Notes: a model not told the origin generated them from the sequence alone. A DNA stretch of 15,336 bases from Bacteroidales bacterium GP4 (GCA_001701065.1 DAAL01000223.1:1-15336); one strand, 5' to 3'; counted from the stretch's first letter, positions 6,942 to 14,340 are shown. Translations and numbers: made by a program.

Positions 6942-8120
6942 ATGCAAACTACCGTGACCTCACCTGTGAAGCGCCATGCGAGAGTGGATGTGGCTGATGT
7001 GCTGCGCGGACTCTCCGTGCTGGGCATTATCCTCCTTCATTCCATCGAGCATTTTAATTTCTATTCGTTTCCCGATACATCTTCGCAGTCGGCATTCCTT
7101 AATTTTACCGATAAAGCCATTTGGAACGGACTGTTTTTCCTGCTTGGCGGTAAGGCTTATGCCATTTTTGCGATGCTTTTCGGCTTCAGCTTCTTCATCC
7201 AGGACGATAATCAGCGCATGAAGGGCAACGATTTTCGTAAACGCTTTTGCTGGAGGTTGCTGTTGCTGTTTATAATAGGTAATATAAACGCCATGTTTTT
7301 TACCGCCGAGATACTGGTGATGTACTCTCTTATAGGCTTCGTGCTGGTGCTCACCTGCCGGTGGTCAACCCGAGTTCTGCTGTGGATTTCGGCTATACTG
7401 ATGATTCAGCCTGTCGCCATCTACCATGTGGTAAGGGCTTTGGCTGATGCCTCTTATGTGACTCCGGAACTACCGACTGCCGGACTTTGGAACGCGACGT
7501 TTGTGGTTCAGTCAACAGGAACATTCCTTGAAACGGTAAAAGTGAATCTTTGGGAAGGGCAGCTTGCAAGTCTTGCCTGGGCGTGGGACAATGCCCGCAT
7601 TTTCCAGACTGCCGCTTTGTTCATTCTCGGAATGCTCATTGGCAGGGAAGGATGGTTGCTCAAAGATAAACTTCACCACTGGGGAACAGTGATGGGATGG
7701 GCGTTGGTGATGTTCTTCCCGTTGTACGGACTGGGTAATGTATTGCCTGCCTATATTACAAATGAGAATCTGCTGCGTCCGTTGCTCCTCATTGTGACAT
7801 CGCTTTCCAAGTTCTCATTTATGCTCGTGCTTGTGTCGGGGGTTCTGTATATGTGGTACTGCACCCGGGCAAAATCGATTCTTGCCAAGATTATTCCTTA
7901 CGGCAAGATGAGTATGACCAACTATGTGTCACAGAGCATTATAGGCTCTATGCTGTATTATAACTGGGGATTCGGGCTTCATGCGCATCTTGGTATCACG
8001 GCAAGTTTCTTTGTGGGAGTATTGCTCTTCGTGCTGCAGTTTATGTTCTGCCGCTGGTGGATGGCGCGCCGTTCGCACGGCCCCATGGAGTACGCCTGGA
8101 AACGCCTCACCTGGATTTAA
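6942..8120 (+). CDS. DUF418 domain-containing polytopic membrane protein
   Basis: A 392-aa inner-membrane protein with about ten hydrophobic segments. The N-terminus RHARVDVADVLRGLSVLGII (11-30) carries the conserved D-x-x-RG motif that DUF418 (YeiB-like) proteins share with acyltransferase-3/heparan-acetyltransferase-type membrane proteins, followed by LLHSIEH. A soluble-facing stretch separates the halves (about 150-215). The DUF418 hallmark GKMSMTNYVSQS lies at 321-332, and the C-terminus RRSHGPMEYAWKRLTW (376-391) is the usual family ending. The biochemical role is not established; a membrane transferase acting on an envelope or exported substrate is plausible from the fold relationship. 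It is a single-gene unit with its own strong promoter, divergent from the Smr/EFR1 operon and separated from rpmH by 129 bases. Confidence 0.9.
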   Translation: MQTTVTSPVKRHARVDVADVLRGLSVLGIILLHSIEHFNFYSFPDTSSQSAFLNFTDKAIWNGLFFLLGGKAYAIFAMLFGFSFFIQDDNQRMKGNDFRKRFCWRLLLLFIIGNINAMFFTAEILVMYSLIGFVLVLTCRWSTRVLLWISAILMIQPVAIYHVVRALADASYVTPELPTAGLWNATFVVQSTGTFLETVKVNLWEGQLASLAWAWDNARIFQTAALFILGMLIGREGWLLKDKLHHWGTVMGWALVMFFPLYGLGNVLPAYITNENLLRPLLLIVTSLSKFSFMLVLVSGVLYMWYCTRAKSILAKIIPYGKMSMTNYVSQSIIGSMLYYNWGFGLHAHLGITASFFVGVLLFVLQFMFCRWWMARRSHGPMEYAWKRLTWI

Positions 8121-8175
8121 ACTGTTGACAAGTAACCATAAAGCATATTTTTTTTGAAAAACATTGAAGATGCGG

Positions 8176-8206
8176 TTGCAAGTGTCAAATGTTTTATGTA
8201 ATTTTG
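8176..8206 (+). promoter_or_regulatory. Bacteroidota promoter for rpmH
   Basis: TTG (8176-8178), 20 bases, then TAATTTTG (8199-8206) matches the -33/-7 consensus. Transcription should begin near 8213, leaving a leader of about 37 bases before the rpmH ATG at 8250. This fits a highly expressed ribosomal-protein gene with its own promoter. The T8 run at 8148-8155 lies upstream and is not part of it. Confidence 0.75.
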
Positions 8207-8249
8207 CAGTCGATTTTACAAACGACAATAACATAACAATTATAGACCG

Positions 8250-8405
8250 ATGAAAAGAACATTTCAGCCCTCTAACCGAAAAAGAGTTAACAAGCATGGT
8301 TTCCGTGAACGCATGTCTACCCCCAATGGTCGTAAAGTGCTCGCTCGTCGCCGTGCAAAGGGTCGTGCTCGTCTTACTGTAAGCGAATCTATCGCAAGCA
8401 AGTAA
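8250..8405 (+). CDS. rpmH: 50S ribosomal protein bL34
   Basis: A 51-aa, very basic protein with the near-universal L34 sequence: [18 protein letters not shown] at 1-18, then [20 protein letters not shown] at 19-38. The usual 44-46-residue core is followed by a short tail ([11 protein letters not shown]), as often seen in Bacteroidota. It is a structural protein of the large ribosomal subunit, packed among 23S rRNA helices. The gene has its own promoter (8176-8206) and is followed by a probable intrinsic terminator (8436-8467), so it looks monocistronic. The classical rpmH-rnpA-yidC order is not kept here; an ABC-transporter ATPase gene follows. Confidence 0.97.
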   Translation: MKRTFQPSNRKRVNKHGFRERMSTPNGRKVLARRRAKGRARLTVSESIASK

Positions 8406-8435
8406 TATTCGTAGCATTCAATTACCGGAACATAT

Positions 8436-8467
8436 AGCGTATTCGCCTGATGAGTGAGTACGCTTTT
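8436..8467 (+). terminator. Probable rho-independent terminator after rpmH
   Basis: A stem forms between 8436-8444 (AGCGTATTC) and 8456-8464 (GAGTACGCT), 9 bp with one T-G wobble and an 11-base loop, running into TTTT at 8464-8467. It sits 30 bases after the rpmH stop. The U-tract is short, so termination may be partial. The structure also covers an alternative ATG at 8454, which argues against that start for the next gene. Confidence 0.55.
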
Positions 8468-8480
8468 GTTGTATGCGATT

Positions 8481-9467
8481 ATGAGTGAACTAAGCATTAA
8501 GTTGGATGGTGTCGCCACAGGTTATCACACACGTAAAGGCATAAAGGTTGTGGGCAATGACCTGAACGCCGAGGTGGAACGGGGTAAACTGGTGTGTCTT
8601 CTCGGTCCCAACGGCGCGGGCAAATCCACTCTTCTGAAAACCTTGTCGGGCTTTATTCCTCCGCTGGAGGGGCGCATCATTGTTGACGGCAAGAATCTTG
8701 AAGAATACTCTGACGCTGAACTGTCCCGTGTGATAGGGGTGGTGCTCACTGAGCGCGTGGAGGTGTCCAACATGAGAGTCGAGGAACTTGTGGGTATGGG
8801 CAGGAGCCCTTACACAGGTTTTTGGGGACGACTATCGGCTGAGGATAAGAATGTGGTGGACGATGCCATAAGAATGGTGGGTATCCCTGAACTTCGTAAC
8901 AGAATGGTGGGTACGTTGTCCGATGGTGAAAGGCAAAAGACCATGATAGCTAAAGCTCTTGCTCAATTGACTCCGGTAATCTTTCTTGACGAACCCACAG
9001 CTTTCCTCGACTATCCGAGTAAAGTCGAAATCATGAAGCTGCTTCACAAGCTTTCAGGAAATGGAGGGAAAACCATCTTTATGTCCACCCATGATCTTGA
9101 ATTGGCGTTGCAGATTGCTGACTGCATATGGCTTATCGACAAAGAGAAGGGTCTTGTGACCGGAACGCCTGAGGATTTGTCATTGTCGGGCGAACTTGCT
9201 ATGTACTTTGAGCGTCCAGGCATTCATTTTGACATGGAATCGGGGCTGTTTAAAGTGGTTGACGATGTTTCCCGGTCGGTAACGGTCAAAGGTGACGGCG
9301 TGAGGGCTTCGATGTTGAAGAAAGCCTTGTTGCGTAACGGCATATCCGGCGATGGGGTTTCGCCAGAACCGCCCGTGATAATGGTGGATGAGGACGCTTA
9401 TAGTGTGGATGGGATGAAATACGATACCATCGCGGGTGTTATTGAACGAATAAAAAGCTATTTTTAA
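8481..9467 (+). CDS. ABC transporter ATP-binding protein, FecE/BtuD-type (iron-chelate, haem or cobalamin uptake)
   Basis: A 328-aa ABC ATPase from the preferred start at 8481 (MSELSIKLDG). An in-frame ATG at 8454 lies inside the rpmH terminator stem and gives an atypical N-terminus. Motifs, numbered from 8481: Walker A GPNGAGKS (42-49), signature LSDGERQ (146-152), Walker B VIFLDEP (166-172), D-loop AFLD (174-177), and switch histidine in STHD (H204). All catalytic residues are present. The family best fits ATPases that power import of iron-siderophore, haem or vitamin B12 across the inner membrane. About 85 residues follow the core (from near 245), an extension common in Bacteroidota homologues and of unknown role. 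No FecCD/BtuC permease or binding protein is in the window, so the partner must be encoded elsewhere. It is followed 13 bases later by the carboxypeptidase gene. Confidence 0.88.
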   Translation: MSELSIKLDGVATGYHTRKGIKVVGNDLNAEVERGKLVCLLGPNGAGKSTLLKTLSGFIPPLEGRIIVDGKNLEEYSDAELSRVIGVVLTERVEVSNMRVEELVGMGRSPYTGFWGRLSAEDKNVVDDAIRMVGIPELRNRMVGTLSDGERQKTMIAKALAQLTPVIFLDEPTAFLDYPSKVEIMKLLHKLSGNGGKTIFMSTHDLELALQIADCIWLIDKEKGLVTGTPEDLSLSGELAMYFERPGIHFDMESGLFKVVDDVSRSVTVKGDGVRASMLKKALLRNGISGDGVSPEPPVIMVDEDAYSVDGMKYDTIAGVIERIKSYF

Positions 9468-9480
9468 ACCTGAGCGTTTT

Positions 9481-10863
9481 ATGAAACGAGTTGCTTTGCT
9501 GTGCTTATTTGTGCTGTCGATTTGTGTGCCGATGATGGCGCAGCCATTCTCCTTTCCCGGAAGCGAAGGCGCTTTTGTGGGCGTTTACATCGAAAATATA
9601 TCCACTGGAAAGGTTGTCGCATCTTATAATAAGGATAAACTGTTTATCCCGGCTTCGATTACCAAGTGTGTCACTGCTGCCGCAGCTGTCGTCAAGCTTG
9701 AAGGTAAAGGACCGTTGTTTTCCACATCGGTCTATTGCATGGGTAAAGTGTCCGATGGAGTTCTTCGTGGCTCATTGGTGATTGTGGGCGGAGGCGACCC
9801 CACTCTTGGCTCCCGGCATTTTGCGTCTATGCCGTCATTCACCGCCGGACTTGTCGCAGCGGTCAAGGATGCCGGAATCGATTCCATCGCAGGGAGTGTG
9901 ATTATGGATTCCGGTGTGTGTTCGCCTGTAGGGGTGTCGCCTTATTGGCTGCTGGAAGATATTCCCTGGGAGTACGGAGCCGGATTGTACGGCATAAACT
10001 ACAAGGACAATAGTTTCTCCTTGTCGGTCAGTTCAAATCCAAATACCGCTTTCTCTGTGGTGGAAAATCCTTATGTGGAGGTTTATAACAGCATTAGCCG
10101 TGACCCTAAAGCTTCCGGCGTAGTGGCCATGAGAGGAATGCATTCGTCGGAACTGTATCTGAGCGGATCAACCTCCGGCGCGACTTATTCTTCGCGGTAT
10201 TCCGCCCCGTTTCCGGCTGACATGCTGCAGACTGATGTGGTGAATGCGCTTGCGCGTGCCGGCATTGGGGTGGGGGAATCGGAAGATATGAACGACAACT
10301 CACAGGATGACATTACCGAAATATTTAAATACGGTTCTCCGTCGCGTGACGATATATTAAGGACATTGATGTTTAAAAGCAATAATCTTTATGCCGAAGG
10401 GATATTGCGCGCTTTGGTGTTGCCGTCGCGCATTGCGCCGTTTGGCGCTTATGGCGCTTCGCGTGAAGATGCTTTGTCGGTAGAGAAAGATTATTTGAAG
10501 TCTTTGGGGCTTGATGTAGCGTCAGTGAGGATTAATGACGGATGCGGACTGGCTATAAACAACCGTGTGTCGCCGCTTTTTATGGCAAAGATGTTAAAAG
10601 CGGCGGGAACTGACCAATATGTGTCATATTTTCCGAAAGTTGGCAAGGACGGCACAGTTAAAGGTCTTCTTGCCAAAACTTCTCTTGCCGGAAAACTTGC
10701 GCTTAAGTCAGGGAGCATGACCGGCGTGCTGTGTTATGCCGGATATAAACTTAATGCAAACGGGAAGCCTACTCACACCGTGGTTATTATGGTGAATGGA
10801 TTTACGTGTAAGACCGCCCAAGTGCGTGCTGCGATAGCTAAATATCTTCAGTCCTGTTTCTGA
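9481..10863 (+). CDS. dacB: D-alanyl-D-alanine carboxypeptidase/endopeptidase, PBP4 type (peptidase S13)
   Basis: A 460-aa periplasmic low-molecular-mass penicillin-binding protein that removes the terminal D-Ala from peptidoglycan pentapeptides and can cut D-Ala-mDAP cross-links. A signal peptide covers residues 1-20 or 21 (MKRVALLCLFVLSICVPMMA, then Q). The three active-site motifs are all present and in order: S59-I-T-K62 (acyl-serine nucleophile and lysine, in FIPASITKC), S300-N-N302 (in SNNLYAEG) and K409-S-G411 (in KSGSMTG). GGGDPTLGSRHF (103-114) is also typical of S13 enzymes. The long insert between the first two motifs (about 90-290) and the overall length match PBP4. It shares a transcript with the upstream ABC ATPase gene (13-base gap). 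The functional link between the two is unclear. Confidence 0.95.
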   Translation: MKRVALLCLFVLSICVPMMAQPFSFPGSEGAFVGVYIENISTGKVVASYNKDKLFIPASITKCVTAAAAVVKLEGKGPLFSTSVYCMGKVSDGVLRGSLVIVGGGDPTLGSRHFASMPSFTAGLVAAVKDAGIDSIAGSVIMDSGVCSPVGVSPYWLLEDIPWEYGAGLYGINYKDNSFSLSVSSNPNTAFSVVENPYVEVYNSISRDPKASGVVAMRGMHSSELYLSGSTSGATYSSRYSAPFPADMLQTDVVNALARAGIGVGESEDMNDNSQDDITEIFKYGSPSRDDILRTLMFKSNNLYAEGILRALVLPSRIAPFGAYGASREDALSVEKDYLKSLGLDVASVRINDGCGLAINNRVSPLFMAKMLKAAGTDQYVSYFPKVGKDGTVKGLLAKTSLAGKLALKSGSMTGVLCYAGYKLNANGKPTHTVVIMVNGFTCKTAQVRAAIAKYLQSCF

Positions 10864-10921
10864 TGCGGAAAACTTTTAATGTGGATATAGCATTATATAT
10901 ACATCATTAAGGATGTAACGT

Positions 10922-11836
10922 ATGGAAACATTGACGACTATAGAATTTAAAGCGGTTGATATCGATTCTATCCCTGACATTGTGCCTATTTTGAGTAAAG
11001 CACGAAGCCGAACCTGTGATTACACAGTCGCGGGGATTCTCATGTGGAGCGATTATTTTAAATATGAATATGCAATTCTTGAAAATACACTGTTCATAAA
11101 AGGTGCTACCGAGGACAATCTTTCAAAACCGGCATTCTCCATGCCCATAGGCGACATGCCGCTTGACCGGGCTATTGAATTTATCCGTGATTATTGCCGT
11201 GAACACAATCTGCCGCTTAACTTTTCGGCTGTCCCGGAGGACCGTATACAGGACTTTTACTGCATAGGTCCGTGCCTGATAGAGGAGTTGACTGACTGGG
11301 CTGATTACGTGTATCTCGCTGATGATTTGGCTAATCTTTCCGGCAATAAGTACAATAAGAAGCGTAATCATGTCCACCGATTCTTCTCGGAGCATCCCGA
11401 TTATACATTCGAGCCTCTTTCCTCTAATAATATCGGTGCGGTAAAGGACTTTTTTATGAGGATTGCCACTGAAGGGGATATTGACGGCAGCACGGCATCG
11501 GAAGAACGGTTCCAGGTATTTAAAGTGCTGGAAAACTACGGCAGGTATCCATTTGAAGGCGCGGTTCTTTCGACTAAAGAGGACGGTGTTGTGGCTTTTA
11601 CCATAGGAGAGGTGATTGGTGACACACTGTTTGTGCACATAGAAAAGATGAACCATCATGTGAACGGTGCAGGTGAGACAATCAATAAACTATTCGCTTC
11701 TTCCATGAAGGAATCCCATGGTGTGGTCTATGTGAACCGAGAGGAGGATGTGGGGGATGAAGGTTTGCGCAAAGCTAAAATGTCCTATCACCCGGCGATG
11801 ATGCTAAAAAAATATAATCTGTCGGTGAAAGATTAG
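10922..11836 (+). CDS. DUF2156 domain-containing protein (GNAT-fold, aminoacyl-transfer-like)
   Basis: A 304-aa soluble protein that matches DUF2156, the domain related to the C-terminal catalytic half of MprF-type phosphatidylglycerol lysyltransferases and built of two GNAT-like folds. No membrane segments are present, so the lipid-flippase half of MprF is absent. Recognisable features are the paired-lysine motif GNKYNKKRNHVHRF (141-154) and the C-terminal segment VNREEDVGDEGLRKAKMSYHP (271-291), the usual conserved ending of Bacteroidota members. The predicted reaction would be transfer of an aminoacyl or acyl group, but donor and acceptor are unknown. The start ATG is 58 bases after dacB; no promoter of the TAnnTTTG type was found in that gap, so read-through from dacB is likely. 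It is followed by 40 bases holding an inverted repeat. Confidence 0.85.
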   Translation: METLTTIEFKAVDIDSIPDIVPILSKARSRTCDYTVAGILMWSDYFKYEYAILENTLFIKGATEDNLSKPAFSMPIGDMPLDRAIEFIRDYCREHNLPLNFSAVPEDRIQDFYCIGPCLIEELTDWADYVYLADDLANLSGNKYNKKRNHVHRFFSEHPDYTFEPLSSNNIGAVKDFFMRIATEGDIDGSTASEERFQVFKVLENYGRYPFEGAVLSTKEDGVVAFTIGEVIGDTLFVHIEKMNHHVNGAGETINKLFASSMKESHGVVYVNREEDVGDEGLRKAKMSYHPAMMLKKYNLSVKD

Positions 11837-11839
11837 AAA

Positions 11840-11863
11840 AGTTTTCGTAACTTTACGAAAACT
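11840..11863. repeat. Perfect inverted repeat between the DUF2156 and ATPase-TOPRIM genes
   Basis: The 11-base arms AGTTTTCGTAA and TTACGAAAACT are exact reverse complements, separated by CT. The dyad begins 3 bases after the DUF2156 stop (TAG ends at 11836) and ends 13 bases before the ATPase start at 11877. The centre reads TAACTTTA (11848-11855), one base from a -7 box, and CATCTTTG (11864-11871) directly follows. No U-tract comes after it. It could be an operator, a bidirectional hairpin or a weak terminator; an operator fits the near-perfect symmetry best. Confidence 0.6.
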
Positions 11864-11876
11864 CATCTTTGACCTT

Positions 11877-13490
11877 ATGGAGATTCTTTTACCGCCCCAT
11901 CTTGACCATAGTCGGGATAAACTTGTGCCTAAAAAGCGTAGTGTAGTGATAATTGGTGCCAATGGTGCCGGAAAGTCACGCTTTACTGATGCCCTTGTGG
12001 AGGAAATGGCAGCGGTGGCATTCCGTGTGTCGGCTCTGAATGCGCTTTATAATAAGAACGGCATCGATCCGCTTCCCAATTCCATCGACACATTGTATGA
12101 CGAAACAGTAAGGCAGTCGCCCTTGCTGAAGGACAATCTCACAAATCAGTTTGACAAAGTATCGTCATTGTTGCTTTACGATGAGATGCTTGCGCTGATA
12201 AAAAATAAAATTGACGGAACCGAGGGAAGCCGGAAGGCTCTTGAAGAGAGCAAGCTTGACACTGTGGCACGTGAATGGCGGGACATCTTCCCTGAAAGTA
12301 AGATTCTTCGTGAGGGGTACAAACTTTTGTTCTGTCGTGATGACAATGCCACGGCTTACTCGTCAGTAAGACTGTCGGACGGTGAAAAAGCGGTGCTGTA
12401 TATCATCGCTTCGGTGCTTTATGCTCCTAAAAACGGAGTGATATTTGTGGACAGTCCCGGAATGTTCCTGCATCCGAGTTTGACCTCGCTGTTGTGGGAG
12501 CGTGTGGAGATGTTGCGCGAGGACTGTACTTTTATCTACACTACCAATGACCTCGAATTCCTGTCGACACGACGGAATATGTCGGTTGTGTGGGTGCGCA
12601 AGTATGATGCTGAAAATGCCACGTGGGATTATCTGATTATTCCGCCTAATGCCTCCATCAGCGAGGACTTGTATGTGACATTGGTGGGCGCGCGCAAGCC
12701 TGTGTTGTTCATTGAGGGCGACAGCACCCATTCCATTGACGCTAAACTTTATCCTCTTGTGTTCACTAATTACACGGTGAAGTCGCTTGGCAGCTGCAAT
12801 AAGGTGATTGAGGCTACCCGTACATTCAATGATCTTAACACGCTTCATAAGTTTGACAGCTACGGCATTGTCGACCGTGACCGCCGCGATGCCATGGAGG
12901 TAAAGTATCTTCGGGAGAAAAAAATCTTTGTGCCCGAGGTTGCGGAGATAGAGAACATCCTCATGCTTGAGGATGTGATCAAGGCTGTTGCATCGGCTTG
13001 CGGAAAAGATGAGAATAAGGTTTTCGGTCATGTGAAAAAATCCATAATGGGACAGTTCAAGCAGGACTTGCGTCAGCAGGCGTTGCTGCACACCCGTCAC
13101 CGGGTGAAACGCACTATCGAATACCGTATCGACGGACGATTCCCCAACATCGGAAAGCTTGAAGAGCACATGATGAATCTGGTCAATGAGATAAAGCCAC
13201 GTGCTTTATATGAACGTTTTTGCCAGGATTTCCATGGCTATGTCGCTGAGGGTGACTATCAGGGTGTGCTTAAGGTCTATAACCAGAAGTCCATGATACC
13301 CGGTTCCAATGTGGCGGCGTTGTGCGGACTATCCAATAAGGACGCTTACGTGTATAAGATAATATCGATACTTAAACATAATTTGACAGGTGCCAACCGC
13401 ATCCGTAATGCTATCATACGCTGTTTCGGTATAGATGAGCTGGAATCGGTGTCGCCTAAATCATCCATAACCATCTTGAAAAATGACTAA
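11877..13490 (+). CDS. AAA/ABC-type ATPase fused to a DUF4435 TOPRIM-like domain (OLD- or PARIS-like)
   Basis: A 537-aa protein with two parts. The ATPase (about 1-245) has Walker A GANGAGKS (27-34), an ABC-like signature LSDGEK (166-171) and a Walker B region VIFVDSPGMFLHP (188-200). The usual DE pair reads D192-S193, and the switch-histidine position in YTTNDLEFL (221-229) appears to be N224. The second part (about 270-370) is DUF4435/TOPRIM-like: VLFIEGDS (276-283, E280), GIVDRDRR (330-337, D333 and D335) and AEIENILM (356-363). A helical C-terminus follows. OLD-family nucleases and AriA/AriB of PARIS phage defence share this ATPase-plus-TOPRIM plan, and fused forms are known. A nuclease or RNase acting on DNA or tRNA is therefore plausible but unproven. 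The stop overlaps the menA start by 8 bases. Base composition looks like its neighbours', so recent transfer is not apparent. Confidence 0.8.
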   Translation: MEILLPPHLDHSRDKLVPKKRSVVIIGANGAGKSRFTDALVEEMAAVAFRVSALNALYNKNGIDPLPNSIDTLYDETVRQSPLLKDNLTNQFDKVSSLLLYDEMLALIKNKIDGTEGSRKALEESKLDTVAREWRDIFPESKILREGYKLLFCRDDNATAYSSVRLSDGEKAVLYIIASVLYAPKNGVIFVDSPGMFLHPSLTSLLWERVEMLREDCTFIYTTNDLEFLSTRRNMSVVWVRKYDAENATWDYLIIPPNASISEDLYVTLVGARKPVLFIEGDSTHSIDAKLYPLVFTNYTVKSLGSCNKVIEATRTFNDLNTLHKFDSYGIVDRDRRDAMEVKYLREKKIFVPEVAEIENILMLEDVIKAVASACGKDENKVFGHVKKSIMGQFKQDLRQQALLHTRHRVKRTIEYRIDGRFPNIGKLEEHMMNLVNEIKPRALYERFCQDFHGYVAEGDYQGVLKVYNQKSMIPGSNVAALCGLSNKDAYVYKIISILKHNLTGANRIRNAIIRCFGIDELESVSPKSSITILKND

Positions 13491-14340
13491 TGCATGGATT
13501 GAGGCTACGAGACTTCGAACTTTGCCGGTGTCGGTAGCCGGTGTTTTTGCTGCTGTGAGTTTTAATATTTTCGACCATACTTTTTGTTGGCTTCCCGCGC
13601 TGTTGTGTCTGCTCGTGGCTGTGTCGGCTCAGATAGCGTCTAATTTCGCCAATGAGTACTATGACTATAAAAACGGGCTTGACAAAGTGGGGCGTGACGG
13701 ACCTCGACGTGGGGTGACGGAAGGTGACATTACACCTTCGGCTATGCTTACGGCTACCTTTGTCACATTAGGAGTGTCGTGTGTTTTCGGATGCGCACTC
13801 GTCCTGTTCAGCGAATTTTGGCTTATTTTTGTTGGCGTTTTTATCGCATTGGGAGTGTTGGCTTACTCTACCGGTCCTTATCCGCTGTCCCATCATGGAC
13901 TTGGAGAGGTGGCTGTGATAGTGTTCTACGGTATTATTCCTGTTAACTTCACTTATTATGTGCAGGCAGGACAGTTTACGCCTGAAGTGTTTTGGGCTTC
14001 GCTTGCCGTAGGGCTGATTATCGCTAATGTGCTGGTGGTTAACAACTATAGGGATGCCGATGATGACCGAGAGGTGAATAAACGCACCCTTGCGGTGATG
14101 CTTGGACGTAAGGCTATGGTGTGGCTCTATCTTTTTAATGTCATAGCTTCGGCTATATTGTTGTGGTATAGCCTGCCTGAACTTGAGGTTGTGACGTTAG
14201 CTCTATGCCTTGTGTTAGGCATAGCTAACTGCATAGGTCTTAGCCGCCTTAAGGGAGCGGCGTTGACCAAGATTCTTGCGTCTACTTCTATGACTATGCT
14301 TGTCGTGTCTATCAGTATGCTCTGCTATGCTATATGGTAA
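13483..14340 (+). CDS. menA: 1,4-dihydroxy-2-naphthoate polyprenyltransferase MenA
   Basis: A 285-aa UbiA-superfamily membrane enzyme that joins a polyprenyl diphosphate to 1,4-dihydroxy-2-naphthoate, giving demethylmenaquinone, the quinone precursor for anaerobic respiration in Bacteroidales. The N-terminus WIEATRLRTLPVSVAGVF (5-22) is characteristic of MenA. The first Asp-rich, Mg-diphosphate-binding motif is NEYYDYKNGLD (57-67), with Glu in place of the commoner Asp in the NDxxD signature. The second is NNYRDADDDREVNKRTLAV (187-205). About eight or nine hydrophobic helices fill the rest. The start lies inside the upstream ATPase-DUF4435 gene (8-base overlap), which suggests translational coupling. 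The 3' end overlaps the convergent queA gene by 11 bases. No other men genes are present. Confidence 0.95.
   Translation: MTNAWIEATRLRTLPVSVAGVFAAVSFNIFDHTFCWLPALLCLLVAVSAQIASNFANEYYDYKNGLDKVGRDGPRRGVTEGDITPSAMLTATFVTLGVSCVFGCALVLFSEFWLIFVGVFIALGVLAYSTGPYPLSHHGLGEVAVIVFYGIIPVNFTYYVQAGQFTPEVFWASLAVGLIIANVLVVNNYRDADDDREVNKRTLAVMLGRKAMVWLYLFNVIASAILLWYSLPELEVVTLALCLVLGIANCIGLSRLKGAALTKILASTSMTMLVVSISMLCYAIW

Noticed and set aside
8121..8160. T8 run at 8148-8155 as a terminator for the DUF418 gene
   Set aside because: No GC-rich stem precedes the T-run.
8454..8480. Upstream start of the ABC ATPase at 8454
   Set aside because: The ATG is inside the rpmH terminator hairpin, and the added residues are atypical for the family.
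12261..13203. CACGTG cores at 12268, 12620 and 13198 (and one at 6392) as possible parS sites
   Set aside because: All lie inside coding sequence, and the flanks do not form the parS palindrome TGTTTCACGTGAAACA; the best one matches only about 11 of 16 positions.
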